Source: Chlorops oryzae
Taxonomy: Eukaryota; Arthropoda; Insecta; Diptera; Chloropidae
NCBI GenBank assembly: GCA_020466095.1
Contig: CM035807.1
Span: 102,445,502 to 102,509,501, forward strand
Direction: 5' to 3'
Length of the DNA stretch: 64,000 bases
Shown here: one piece after another, positions 23,235 to 34,940 of the stretch
Numbering within the stretch: position 1 is the first letter of the stretch
Layout: every line of letters begins with the position of its first letter
Made by a program: the position numbers and the translations under genes
Notes under the pieces: generated by a model
Seen by the model: the letters and a program-made list of their open reading frames with translations, nothing else
Told to the model about the DNA's origin: nothing
The model's database searches: none

Positions 23235-25432
23235 CTATTGTGGATGCTGGGGCTGACCATGGTGCAAACTTGGAGGCAGGTTAAGTGTCGCGCCGCCGAC
23301 TTGTTGCTGTGAGGCTGGTGGTGGAGCTTGTACCGATAAACCACTTCCCAGTGGTGGAGGTGGTATCGATGGCTGGCCATAAACGCCACCAATTGCCGAT
23401 GCGCCCGGCGGCTGTGGGAGCATATGATGTTGTGCAGCTGCAAGTTTTGGCCCATCCTCTGCTTTCTCTTCCTCGCGTCGTTTCAAACAAGCTGCCTTTG
23501 GGTTAAGGTTTCTTTCGCGAACTTGCTGCTCTAATGTCATTATCACTTCGACCGCCATATTAAGTATCCCAAGTTTCGTTTGTGGTTTGTCGGATTTCAA
23601 ATGCGTCATGCACATGCGTCCCAATTCCTTCAAAGCTTCATTTATATCGCGTATCCGTATTCGCTCGCGTGCATTATTTGCCTGTCTTCGCTCTTTTTCG
23701 CGTAACGCTTTAACCATAGGCTCGACGTCGTCGTCATCATCAGCTGATGAGCAATATCGACGTGGTCGTTTGTGTCCTTTTGATGATTGCGATCCTTGAT
23801 TTTGTTGCGTTGATCCATCCATTGAGCTAGAGGGTTTTGTATCTGGTGGCTCCACTCCTGGTATGCCGCTCAGCGATCCTCCTAACGCAGCATTTCCCAT
23901 CGCCGATGTCGATGCTACCACAGCTGAGGCAGATGCAGCATTCGCTGAAGATGAAGCTGATTCCTTACGTTTCTTTGTCGATTTCGTTGTCGCGCCTGTT
24001 GTTGCCGTAACTGTTGCTGTTGGACCCGAACGCTCCATTTTGATTTGTGGCACTATTGAGGACGGAACACCGGCCACACCAACACTCTGCTCCGCAGATG
24101 TGGATGGACCGGCCGTTAACACATCGTGTGGAGAAGTCAATGTAGTGGGCCCACCACATCCACCCAAATGCGTTCCACTGGATGGCGAGGTGGGCACAAA
24201 ATGGCTCGCCATACCGTCCATATTGTCCATGGCAGAGAGTGCTGCGCCAACACCACCAAGCAACTCAGGTTCACAGTGATTGCGTAGCACATTTAAAGCA
24301 TCGTCGAGCCGCTCTTCCATACGTGCTCCTTGAAAAACTGCAGCCATTGTATGTAGACTGGAAGGCACCATTTCGGCAGCAGCGTAACTATTGGTCGCTG
24401 TACTAGAACCACTCCCAGCGCCGGCGCCATTCAACACCGCATGACCCCAACCAGCCGACGCAGCCGCTGCATTACCAGACACTCCCGTTTTATCCACGAG
24501 CAACGTTTGCGCGAGCGCATTTCCGCTTTGCGTTAACGGTGGCGGTGAATTCACAGGTGTCGACGGATTTGAACTGAAACTACTTATGCTCTGGTCGGCC
24601 GCAACAGCCGCTGACATGTACATATGTTGACGTAACACAGAACTGTTGCCAGGCCCTTTCGCACCCACAACGTTAACCCCAACACCAACGCCAACGCCAC
24701 CGCCCGCTACGACACCACCGAAGGCATCGCTTTGCACCGCAGGACTGTGCTGCTGACCATGGTGCCCCAAATGACCCAGACCATGATGATGCGGTGCCGC
24801 CGATAGAACATTGTGCTGTGAAATATGCGGTTGCGGTGAATTATAAATCGTCGCTGGTGAATGTGCAGCAGCACCAGGAGCGCCACCAATCGGTTGCATA
24901 TTATTAGCACCGCCTCGAAACGAACTCATCGGTGGCAAAGACGTTGCTGCCGGACTATGCATGCCAACATTATCCAACGGTAAACCCATGCCACCACCGC
25001 TGGCTCCACTCAAACCATGATGCTGACCATCCGAATCGTGATGTTGATGTTGAACACCCAGATGATGAGCATTACCTATGGCCCATTGCTGGGATAACCA
25101 GTTTGCGCACCATACCCGCCAACAGGAGACGGATACCAACCACCAGTCGCAGCACTTCCACCAGCACCAGCACCATTACCTAAACTATTGTCGAAATATT
25201 GATCAACTGAAGCATTGGCGCCCGCAAAACGCCCACTACTGCCAGCAACATCGTGCATCGTATTAAATTCATCGCCCGCGTACATCCCATTGTCGACACC
25301 AAGTCCGCCATATGGAGATTGATAGCCACCATTGCGATCAGCACCTCCTGTAGGCTGTTTATTTGCTATCTTATTAAAACAATTCTGGAATACCTCATAC
25401 AGGTGCATGGGCTCATCATCACTGGTTGCCAT
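23235..25432 (-). CDS. da: Daughterless, class I bHLH transcription factor (E protein)
   Basis: The N-terminus [20 protein letters not shown] is diagnostic of Da. The bHLH (about 23700-23530, near residues 577-635) contains [20 protein letters not shown] and [18 protein letters not shown], with the E-protein extension [20 protein letters not shown] after it. Da dimerises with proneural bHLH factors such as Achaete-Scute on E-boxes and acts in sex determination, neurogenesis and oogenesis. The coding region is one block of about 732 codons (fly Da is about 710). At about 25076-25082 the frame breaks: the first frame ends SNGP-TAG while the rest continues one base over. One extra base would give GPLG, matching fly Da GPL-G there, so a one-base deletion (likely an assembly error) is inferred. 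No coding intron is visible. The start is at 25432. Confidence 0.93.
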
Positions 25433-26109
25433 ACTTGTGCAGTTAATCGACAGAACTCGATTGTGTGACGTGAGGCGCTCCTCGAGCGCCCCCTTTCGTG
25501 TCGTCGCCTTTTGTATGAGTTAATGTGTTCGTCGTAAGATCAAAGTTCCTGCAAAACTTATTGCTATTTATTTTATAATACAACTGATTTCAAATTGGCT
25601 GCTTTAAGCCTAATGCACTTACGAAAAAAACAATCGTCCAGCATGCAGTTCAAACGCGTCGTAATCAATGCAGTTCAAACACGTCTTCCTGCAATCAATC
25701 TTGTAGTGACTTTTTTTTAATGAAATTTTCTTTTGTTTTTCAAAGCAGCTTCACTTTCGTCGTTGTTTTTATGCGTTAGAAGATCATTTCCACACAATTC
25801 ACTGTTCTTATGGCCATCGCGGAACACTCTAGTTGTCTTTTACTTACAGTTTATCTTGTAATTTGCACAATTCCTGGCTTAAATTGATTTGTTCACTTGG
25901 ACAGAAAGTTCTCTTGGTCCACTTGCTCGCTTGCTTTTGCCGTCCATCTTGGATTTGGTGGCAGTGTTGTTAAGAGTGTTGCATTTTTCCCTTTTGATGG
26001 CTCCCAATGGCTACCAGCGCTGCCACTCGCTTCATTTTTGTTCGCAGCCAAATGAGCATCAAATCGTATCCAATAGTATCGAAAAATATTTCGAGTAACT
26101 ATCGATTTT
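25433..26109. other. Upstream region of daughterless
   Basis: Presumed 5' UTR and promoter of da (minus strand). No unequivocal core promoter or upstream exon was found. Confidence 0.4.
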
Positions 26110-26292
26110 TATTACTCTTTTCACGTTCGCGTCTTAAGTCTTTGAGCAGACAGTTCTGTTATAAAAAGCGAGAGAGATAGAGCAAAGAATTAAGAAGGCG
26201 AACGTGAACGTGTTTTCACGCTCGTGCTTTAATTCTTTGCGCATAGTTCTGTTATAAAAAGCGAGAGAGATAGAGCAAAGACTTAAGAAAAT
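26110..26292. repeat. Two-copy tandem repeat
   Basis: Two ~90-bp units (about 26120-26205 and 26215-26292) share CAGTTCTGTTATAAAAAGCG and AGAGATAGAGCAAAGA. Partial inverted complementarity exists between CACGTTCGCG and GGCGAACGTG. Not coding. Confidence 0.7.
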
Positions 26293-26297
26293 AAATT

Positions 26298-26340
26298 CTC
26301 CAGCAATTTGTTCCCCGGGAATATTCAGAATCGGGTTGAA
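26298..26340. repeat. Fragment of the CAGCCC..CCCGGGGAA MITE family
   Basis: CAATTTGTTCCCCGGGAATA and the following TCAGAATCGGGTTGA match one terminus of the elements at 15440-15894 and 52248-52480. No opposite end is nearby. Confidence 0.55.
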
Positions 26341-26488
26341 TATTTTTACTAGAAGATCATTGGAAAGATCAACGATTTGCCTCTTTTGCATGGAAGCAAT
26401 AAAATCCGGCTGGGAGTTTTCGTTTTTCTTTCTTCTTCTACTTCTGTTTTCGATAATTTATCTGTTTCGATAAATACAGGGAATTATA

Positions 26489-26647
26489 CGCTATTTACAC
26501 GTTAAGACATTTCGATAATGAAAGACACTCTTTGTGGACTAGAACAGCGCGGGGATGTGTTATGGTACCGTTTTTCTCTCTTCCCCCTGCCTCTCTTGCC
26601 AACGAAAATTTGTTTCATTATCGAAATGTCTTAACGTGTAAATGGCG
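26489..26647. repeat. Foldback element with ~35-bp arms
   Basis: CGCTATTTACACGTTAAGAC (26489) through ATAATGAAA is mirrored at 26613-26647 with near-perfect complementarity. The spacer is about 90 bp. Non-coding. Confidence 0.75.
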
Positions 26648-26689
26648 TATTAGGGAAGACAGCGATTTTTACGTAATTCGGATCGTAAT

Positions 26690-26859
26690 GAGGCCTTTTA
26701 CACTACGTGCGGGAATTTAGAGAAAAATTGCGTTTTTTCGTTGCGCGTACCCGATAGACCGTTTTGTATCCTCTTTCGCTCATGGAAACACGGATATAGC
26801 TCTCAACGCGAATAAAAATAAGAATTGACGGTAAATAATTGACTAGTGTAAAAGGCCTC
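26690..26859. repeat. Short inverted-repeat element
   Basis: GAGGCCTTTTACACTA at 26690-26705 has a perfect inverted copy at 26844-26859 (TAGTGTAAAAGGCCTC). Terminal 16-bp repeats around ~140 bp of non-coding DNA suggest a MITE. It lies directly downstream of the foldback at 26489. Confidence 0.65.
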
Positions 26860-26969
26860 AATTCAAACTGAATTAAGTTCGATTGCGGTAATTCAGTTTG
26901 TAAAAGTTTTTAGGGCGAATTACATGATTTACAACGTGAATTTATATAAACGAACATTTGCTAAGCCAA

Positions 26970-27185
26970 AAAATCATGAGGATTTTGGAAGACTAGAGGA
27001 AGTTTAGAGAGTTGCGGACGAAAAACCCAAAAAGTCCGAAAAACTCGATGTCCGATTTTGATGAAAATTTATTTATATATAAGTGAAAAATTCTAGGAAT
27101 TTTGGCGCTACAATTTTTTTTCAAAAAACTAGTCCTTTTTGGACCAGTTTGGAACTAGACCCAAACTAGACTAGTTGTAATCAGT
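26970..27185. repeat. One-armed copy of the CAGTGGCG foldback family
   Basis: CTAGAGGAAGTTTAGAGAGTT onward through GATGAAAATTTAT... GGACCAGTTTGGAACTAGAC matches one arm and loop of the 32501 and 56891 elements. The TIR end and the second arm are missing. Confidence 0.7.
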
Positions 27186-27383
27186 AAAACAACGACAAAA
27201 TAACATAGTTCTGTTTATTTACTTCAAATTCATTTTATTTGTCAGTGCCATTTTGACGACATTTACTACTTTTGGGTATAGAATAGATTTTATTTCAATA
27301 AATAACAAAGAACAAATGGCTCAGTCCATATTAACAACTTTTCATCCTTTTAAGCGTTTAATATTCCATTGAATTATTTTCGT

Positions 27384-27808
27384 TTAATCCTTCTTACAGT
27401 GATAGCAACTGCACGAAACTGCCGATTTGAATGTGAAATTCCTCATTCCTCCCATGCAGAGCACACGTTTTTGAATCTGGATCAAATGAAATATTCACTA
27501 TCACCATTCAAATAAGTATATTCTTCAATGCTTACCTCTTCCGACTCCATCATATTGCAACATTGTCCAACAGATACGACCGGCTTTAGTGGTCTAACCA
27601 TACTGCCGATCCATGGCATGGCAGGAACTGCATAGGATTCGCAAAATCCCCTGCACGCATTCGTAGTTATACGAAATTCTACACAATCGGGAATCTGAAT
27701 GACCCTTGTATTGCCCACTTTATGACAACCAGGTCGAAACCAGGCATCTTTGGCTAGCACAATAACTAAACATAAATATAAAAACACAAAGAGTCGCCAA
27801 TTGAGCAT
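27384..27808 (-). CDS. Gpa2: Glycoprotein hormone alpha-2 subunit (thyrostimulin alpha)
   Basis: A secreted cystine-knot subunit that pairs with GPB5 and signals through the LGR1-type receptor. Two coding exons: 27808-27536 and 27476-27384, separated by a 59-nt GT-AG intron, giving 121 residues. An N-terminal hydrophobic signal (about residues 1-19) precedes PGCHKVGNTRVIQIPDCVEF, TTNACRGFCESYAVP and QCCNMMESEE. Exon 2 supplies KRVLCMGGMRNFTFKS and ends SCSCYHCKKD. The ten mature cysteines fit the GPA2 pattern, and NFT is a plausible N-glycosylation site. Without the intron the frame would run into a stop after EYFI, so splicing is required. A TATATAAAG box lies about 82 bp upstream of the ATG (plus 27890-27897). 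Gpb5 lies about 8 kb away. Confidence 0.92.
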
Positions 27809-28538
27809 TTTCCGCAGTAGCTATCGTTGAAACCTTTGCTTTAAGCGCTCAAACAATGACTACAACGAACATTAAGCGGCAGCATGTCCTTTATATATGA
27901 TACGATAGCATTTGGTTTTTACGCATGCGCAATATTCACGAACAAATACAACATCAATCAAAATTCATTCGCTTTAAAACCTACATAATTGCATAAAGGA
28001 GTATTTTCTATTTGAAAGGAATCCCCACCCGCCCAACTTCGCCGAATTGAAATCACAGCACCGATTTGGGCAACGTACTTTGAAAATTTTATTACTTTTG
28101 CGATAAAACGATAATTTAGAATTTAGCTGAGAATTTTGACAAAAGTACTTGAACCAAATTGGCGTTCCTTAAAACTTGGTCAAAAAAAAAAGTTGCAGTT
28201 TGCTATAAATTGCGTTTCAGCCCAAAAAAATTACCGTCTCACTGGCGATGCGTATTCTTCTTCCATTTTTGTTTTTTTTTTTTTTTTGGTTCATCTTTCT
28301 CTGTTTTGCAAGCCTTCATTGAATTTCCTATTTCCTGTTTTGACTTGTAGTATATCGGGGGAAATTTTTTCTTTTTGACAATCTATTGTTTGGTTGTCTG
28401 CCATTAAAGAGTTAACATAGATTTACATTTTTGCTTCGTTTGAAAATGGCCTGGACATTTGTTTTTTTTTTTTTTTTGGCTCTCTGCAACTGGCGGTATT
28501 ATTTCGTCTGGCTATGGATGGAAACGATGAGTGTGTGG
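27809..28538. other. Gpa2 upstream region and klhl10 3' region
   Basis: Contains the Gpa2 TATA-like box (minus strand, 27897-27890). The remainder is AT-rich with T-runs (28265, 28462) next to the klhl10 stop. Small plus-strand frames here lack protein character. Confidence 0.45.
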
Positions 28539-31500
28539 CTATGAATGCCGACGCATTTCATGGTGGGAGCTGTAACGTTGCTCGCGCAATTGAACCCGAA
28601 ATCGCCTGTTCGAATGTGCCCGGCCATCGTCTATTCGATTTTCAGAAACGACCTGCGGTACTGGATTTTGAGCTGGAATAATTGCATCGTCTTCGTCGTC
28701 CTCATCATCATCGTTGGCTTCGTCATCGTCATCGTTTGTGCTATGATAGTCCTCCTCATAGCCATTCTGTGGTGGCTCCAAATCTATCGATATATTCGAA
28801 TTCGCCGTATTGTCAACATCGTGATGGGCATTCGCAAGAAGACGCTGACGACGTTCCTCCATAAGGCGATCTCGTTCCTTATGTATATAATCACGCTTAT
28901 TTGGCAGTCCTGTTATGTTATTCGCTGTCAGCGCAGAGCGTACAACATTCATATCGGTGGCCTCCATCCTTTAGAAAAATATTTAATAATTGAAAACATT
29001 AACCCTTTTACTGTGTAATAAGTATTTTAGCTAAGCGGAAAAAACTTTTTGTTAGTAAATTATTTTATTAACCCCTTGACAGCATGAAACATGTGATAAA
29101 AAAAGGGACAAAAATTAGTTCCCTTTTTTTTATCAGATATTGTACACATTTATACAAAATTCGCATGCGATAAAGGGTTAAAACACATTGACCTTTAAAA
29201 AAAAAAAAAACGAAAGACCAACTTTGTCCAATACCGAAACTTACCATTCATCAGATTCAACAACATAGCATTCAGTATGGGATATTGTAGACACACCATT
29301 AAATCCACCGATGGCAAATATCATGTCATCAATAATTTCCAGGCCGAAATTACTTCTCGAGTTGTTCATCTCACGTATAAATGACCACGTCTGTGTTTCC
29401 GGATCATATCTTTCCGCCGTTGCCAACCTCGCTGTACCGTTGAAGCCACCAACAACGTAAACTTGGCCACGGAACGCAACGCAAGAGACCCAGATCGCCG
29501 ATGGCTCATATTCGGTATGCGGGTCCAAACATTGGTCTTCGGATCATAAAACTCAGCACTGTCAAGACATTCCTGGCCATTGAATCCCCCTGCCAATGAT
29601 TATATTCAAGAATTCATTGCAATCGCAACATTTAAAAATAGAGAAAAAATTATTTAAAAATAGCCTCCAACCCCTCTACGTCCCAACCCTCCCTCTCTCG
29701 CACTCCCTTAGCAAGAAAACGTAGCCGAATTCATTGCGTCTTTATTGAAGCGATTAACGGCAAGAACTTTCTTACCCGTTGCATAAATTTTTCCCTTGAG
29801 TGTGCAGGCGCTTGCGTCAGACCTCTGCATATTCATCGATGTTATAAATGTCCATTGGTTTGTCTTGGGATTGTAACGTTCCACCGTATTAAGGCGATGA
29901 TGGCCATCATAGCCGCCGATGGCATAAATAAAACCATTAAGCTCGGCAACACTAACATAACAGCGACGACTGTGCATTGGAGCGATCTGAAGCGAAAGAC
30001 AAGCGAACATTTCAATGTAAATGAATTGCGTCAAATTTTTTGCGTTTTTTTTTTAAATTTTTTTCCTCCAATCATTTCATACCTCCTTCCAGGTTTTGCG
30101 TACAGCATCAAAGACGCGACACGTATTAAAATATTCAACTCCATCATAGCCTCCAATCGAGTAAATTTTATAGCCTATGACCGCTGTGCCATGATACGCT
30201 CGTGGACCAACCGGATCTTCAGCTGCTATACTGACCCAACGATCAGCTCTCGTATCGTAGGTTTCAATGCAACCCTTCGAGGTGCCGCCACTCCAACCAC
30301 CAATAGCAAAAATAACCTCATGCGGAAGACGCGGCAAGGCCAGCGGTGGTGTTGTTAACTTCTTTGAAGACGAAAAAAAAAAAAAACGGGTAAAAATAAA
30401 AATAACTAATCACATAAAATAGGAAAAGGGGCGGAGGGGGCAGGAACTAACTTTACCTCATGCGTAGGTGAACTCATGATATCCAAGTCATACATGAATT
30501 TGAAAGTTTCGACAATAAGTGGCTTGGCATTTTCGCATTGCAATACGTACGGATGTTCTTTTACTTCCTCCATAAAGCACTTAAAAAATGAGAATGAATT
30601 TTATAACGTATTTAATTATCTAAATTTGAGATCGATTTTAATTAGCCATACCTTTGGCGTCATCAAGCCCAATCGCACTCCCGTCATAAGATAGGCAACA
30701 TGTTGTTTACGATTCGCCGGATCAATATCAATCCACTTTACACAAAGCTTCCACACCAAATCCTCTTCGCGAGTATTTAGCTCGTCATCGGAAATGATGT
30801 CGAAGAAATCCTCTAAGCCGATTTGCAGTATGTCCTTGTTTTTCGCAGCCACCTCCACGAAATACCGCAAAACATATTGACGCGCTTCACTGTACAAATC
30901 GTCGAGAAAGCGAAATCTGCGAAACGAAAAGTGAAAGTCGATGAGAAATCGGAAAGGAATAATCGCTCTCGAATACATCGATGGATGGATGGATGCGATG
31001 GATGCATATGGCGAAAGGATTAATTAAGACGATTGCATTTAATCCATATAACAAGCATATGTATGTCGAGTGTTGCGCGCACTCACCTGGCGAATCCCAT
31101 TATACCAACGCAATTTTCTGGGGATAACATTTTGCTCATATAACGCTTGCATTTGTTCACCAACGCCATGACGCCAACGTAATCCGCCGATACCAGCAGC
31201 TCGTGAACATTCTCCTCGTCGATGTGACATGCCCGCAGGTATATAAAGTTAATGATTTGCTCCATGATATGCCCGCTCATGCCAGGTATATGCACGAAAT
31301 GGGAACTATCGCCTTTTACGTCGTTCGCCATATTGAATCCAGTAAATTGAACCCTTTATATTTTTAAATGTCAAGATGAGTTTTTTCGAGTTACTTTCGT
31401 ATTTGAAAAGAATTTTTCGCATAGTATTGAATGATTGCTCTCGAAGCAAAAAAAAATAAATAAATAAATAAAGAAAGTTTTATCCAAATAATTGAAAAAA

Positions 31501-33868
31501 GCAGCAGACGCGGTTGTGGAAAAAAAACTCTGCCTCGGGATAAATGCTAAGAAAACTCAAGGAAAAAGAAACTTTTTCTACAAGTTCAAATAAAATCAAA
31601 TTGCGTTCTTGCATCAATATTTTACCTTAAGAATAAAAACGGGATTGCATTGGAAGAAATCGAACAAAGGGGGAGGAAGGAAATTTTCATAATTTTTTTT
31701 TTTCAATTTTTTTGTCTTGCTAGTCCCGTAAGTCGCCAAAGAACAAGTGATGAAGACAAAAAAAAAAACAAGAAAAATTTTTTTAGAGAGGGCTTTCACC
31801 AAGAAGGTAGCTAGATGGCAGTCCTTCTATATGGAGCAAAGGCATCTAACAGAAAAGATTGAGATTGTTATCGAGATGAACGGTTATACTGGTCACAGGT
31901 GGAAAATAAGATGCTATAAAGGTGATCAGAGTACGATCCTGAAAAATGAATATAGACGAAATAGAGTGATGACAAAAACTGGTCATAATGTATAGAGTTT
32001 ACTTTGTGAACATTTTTCTGTGATCATATAGAAGAGTAGCATAACGCATTTTGGGGGGTGGAATTAGAAAATTTCTCCTAAAAGTATACTTGGAAAAACG
32101 TTAAATTCAGCATCATTACTTTTTTCATTTTGGCTGCTAATAAGAAAACGGAAGCCTTGGATATTTTCATTACTCAAACTTGATTTTTACCACTTTTGAT
32201 ATAGCTGTACCTGGTTAACGGTAAGGAATATTCTCTTGGTTTCTTCAGCAAAGTTTTTCATATTGAATAGGAAAAAAAAATGCCCAAGAAACTTACCCTG
32301 AAAAAGTGCATCTTCCCACATTTTACCGTACTACGTATGAGTAATGTGGATTAAGTATACGCGACGACATACGCCGTATGCTTAATCCACATTACTCATA
32401 CGTCGTACGGTAAAATATGGGAGTTTTTGCAATTTTAAGCCACTAGAGGCACGTTTTCTGAGTAAGTTTGTTCTGCATCTTTTATCTCGTATTCAATACC
32501 CAGTGGCGTGTCCAGAGAAATACTGCTTTGATAGTGCTTATATTTTCCACAGTGGTATATTGAACAATTATAAGACATTAACCCAAAAATTTTTGGGGGG
32601 GGCTAGAGGAAGTTTAGAGAGTTATGGACCAAAAACCAAAAAAATCCGAAAAATTTATGGCGTCCGATTTGGATGAAAATTTATATATAGAGTAAGCGAA
32701 AAATGCTAAGAATTTTGGTGTCAAAATTTTTTCAAGAAACCGATTACAACTAGTCTAGTTAGGGTCTAGTTCCAAACTGGTTTTTTGAAAAAAATTTCGT
32801 GCTAAAATTCTTAGAATTTTTCACTTATTCTATATATTAATTTTCATCAAAATCGGACGTTATGAAATTTTCGGATTTTTTTGGTTTTTGGTCCATAACT
32901 CTCTAAACTTCCTCTAGCCCCCCCCCCAAAAATTTTTGGGTTAATGTCTTATAATTGTTCAATATACCACTGTGGAAAATATAAGCACTATCAAAGCAGT
33001 ATTTCTCTGGACACGCCACTGTCAATACCAATAAGTTTACTCAAAAATATTCCCCTAATTTAATATATTATGCAGTAATGGGTCGATTGGAATAAATACG
33101 GAATATTGCGAATATCTCAAAACAACAATTTTCGAATTTAGCTACTCCTCCAAATGACCACAGATTTAGGGAGGGATGCTTAGGATGCTTTTTTTTAATT
33201 TTTTATTTAAAAGCAGGGAAAATGCGATAAGCCCAGCCGATAACTGGTAATATTCTGGGAAGTTCATGAGAAAGAAAAGCTTTTAAAAAAAACGTTGCAA
33301 ATAATTGAATAATTTTCTTGTTTGCTTCCTTGTCTAGTTACGAGCCTGTCTTAACACTTTAACGCATAAGGGACCAAATTTATCCTCACAAAATAATAAA
33401 GATTTAGAGCTTATATAATTTACAAAATTGCTACAAATCGTTAAGCTTATGTGAATGCAAAATTGTACCTTACGCGTTGTTAATGGGTTAAAAATGTCAT
33501 CCTGAGAATGCAATCATCAAGTTTACAAGGATAAAAAGTGATTATACAAAAAAAAAAAAAAAAAACAATTGTGCTCACCGAAAATATGAGCTGGTCGCAC
33601 TCATTATGGCTCGATGGACGTTAAAAGAAGCATCCGCGACGGAGATGATCGCATCGCAGAGCTGATTATTCAAACGCATATCGTTTAGCGTTAGCAATGC
33701 ATGCTCGCTAATCTTTGAATGCATAGAAGATTGTGAGTCCTTCTTTTCGACCAAAAAGTCCGTTTCGTCGGGTCCCATATCGACTATGCCTTCATCAATT
33801 TGGGCTAAACTGCTTCTATTGGGTATATGACCAACGGGTTCGCGTACGCGATTCAATAAATTAGCCAT
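28539..33868 (-). CDS. klhl10: Kelch-like protein 10 (BTB-BACK-Kelch Cul3 adaptor)
   Basis: Eight exons on the minus strand: 33868-33579, 31353-31087, 30916-30652, 30579-30457, 30361-30083, 29986-29776, 29589-29245, 28968-28539; about 736 residues. The BTB (roughly 60-165) has LNNQLCDAIISVADASFNVH, then BACK (roughly 170-275), then six Kelch blades marked by IFAIGGWSGG, IYSIGGYDG, IYAIGGYDG, ATGGFNG, VYVVGGFNG and IFAIGGFNG. The acidic tail is NDDDDEANDDDEDDEDD. Fly Klhl10 is a testis-specific substrate adaptor for Cul3 ubiquitin ligase in spermatid caspase activation and individualisation. Exon 7 has a one-base deletion in a G run (plus 29489-29491): HRRSG must shift frame to reach VSCVAFRGQ. 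A lone run error is likelier than decay because everything else is intact. The exon 5 acceptor could be three bases later. Confidence 0.9.
32315..32421. repeat. Long hairpin with ~47-bp arms
   Basis: CCCACATTTTACCGTACTAC at the left pairs with the matching right end finishing GGTAAAATATGGG. The arms are nearly perfect across ~47 bp with a loop of about 13 nt. It may be a mini-foldback or a small-RNA-generating hairpin, since klhl10 transcription crosses it. Confidence 0.8.
32501..33021. mobile_element. Foldback hAT-type element, complete, with 8-bp TSD
   Basis: 521 bp, almost wholly palindromic. The ends read CAGTGGCGTGTCCAGAGAAA and its complement. The target site TCAATACC is duplicated exactly (32493-32500 and 33022-33029). 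An 8-bp duplication with CAGTG ends is the hAT signature. The loop region holds GGAACTAG words. There is no transposase, so it is non-autonomous. A second copy is at 56891-57424 and an arm at 26970. Confidence 0.9.
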
Positions 33869-34533
33869 AAAAGTCCGTGCAAGATCAAAAGGAATTTTTT
33901 ACGCGCTCTCTTAACTACTAACTAACGCACTGCATATGAACATTCCAGTGTTCCGGAGACGATTGATTGATTGTTGAGACAATTACACCGACTATAAGAC
34001 GCTCTCCACAATAATATGTATATATATATAAAAATATATATAAATGTTGATATTAATATAGAAGTGAATTCCGTGATGATTTTGACGCGCTCAGAATTTT
34101 GTTAGCACTCAGGAGTTCCCTCTATGTCGATGCACAGGTGTTTCTCTTTCGTAGATCTTATGTTGCAGCACTGACCTGGATCCGAGTATCTTCCGTAAGG
34201 AAGATATTTTTTCGTCTACGCGTGTGTGTTTATATATATAGTCACAAGAGAACAATGCATCCAATTGTTATTTAACGCAAATGGATGGTTTTCTTAGAAC
34301 CTCTTCTATGTAGGTTGAGTTAAAGGAAATAAAAAATATATTTATTTATCGAAAATAGCGAAATACCGTCGTTGTATAAATCGGAAATGAAAATTCAAAA
34401 TTTATATTCAATTTTTCGGGAAAACTTGATTAACAATCAAAATATAATGAAAGTAAAATCATTTCCTACTTTTTACAATGTGATTGTATATCGTTCACTT
34501 CTATTGAAATTCAGCCAACATTCTGAGTCCTTA
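33869..34533. other. klhl10 upstream region
   Basis: Presumed promoter and 5' UTR of klhl10 (minus). Contains TA-rich simple sequence (34017-34045) and no other supported feature. Confidence 0.4.
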
Positions 34534-34861
34534 CACCGAGAGAAAAAGGTAGTTATATTAACTGAAAAAGCAGGTTAAAATAACCGAGTTCACCGTTAAT
34601 TCTTAGCTTATGTGCAGTAGCGGTCAATTCAACAGTACAAACACAGTTAATAAGAATATAACTACCTGATGGTTGATATAACTGTCTCGCGGTTAAATCA
34701 ACTGTCACCAGCGACTGGGAAAAAAAAAATTTATTTTTTGCTTTGACTTTTTTTTATCTTCTTTTATTAATATTTTTTTTTTTTTTATTAAATTATTATA
34801 TTTTTTCTTTATTTATTTGTTTCTATTTAAATCTTTTTCTCTTTCATCTCTTTAAATTTTC

Positions 34862-34940
34862 TCGCCTCGGCCGAGCCTTGAACCGCTGACCTCCACTTCG
34901 CTGGGCGAACGTCTTAACCATTACGCTAAACGAACGAATT
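34862..34940 (-). other. tRNA-like sequence 1 (pol III box A/B-like)
   Basis: Minus strand reads TTTAGCGTAATGGTTAAGACG (box A-like) and later GGTTCAAGGC (box B-like) at tRNA-like spacing. A clean acceptor stem was not confirmed, so it is not called as a functional tRNA. It may be a tRNA-derived sequence captured by the element. Confidence 0.4.

Larger units (their letters stand above)
31354..33578. other. klhl10 intron 1
   Basis: A 2.2-kb intron carrying a long hairpin (32315-32421) and a complete foldback hAT-type element (32501-33021). The remainder is AT-rich with no supported coding sequence. Confidence 0.6.

Noticed and set aside
23863..24279. 138-codon plus-strand frame opposite daughterless
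   Set aside because: A shadow of the GC-rich da coding sequence with no independent support.
27482..27535. Gpa2 ending in ...VSIEEYTYLNGDSEYFI without splicing
   Set aside because: This lacks the last four conserved cysteines. A GTAAG donor and CAG acceptor restore the family C-terminus.
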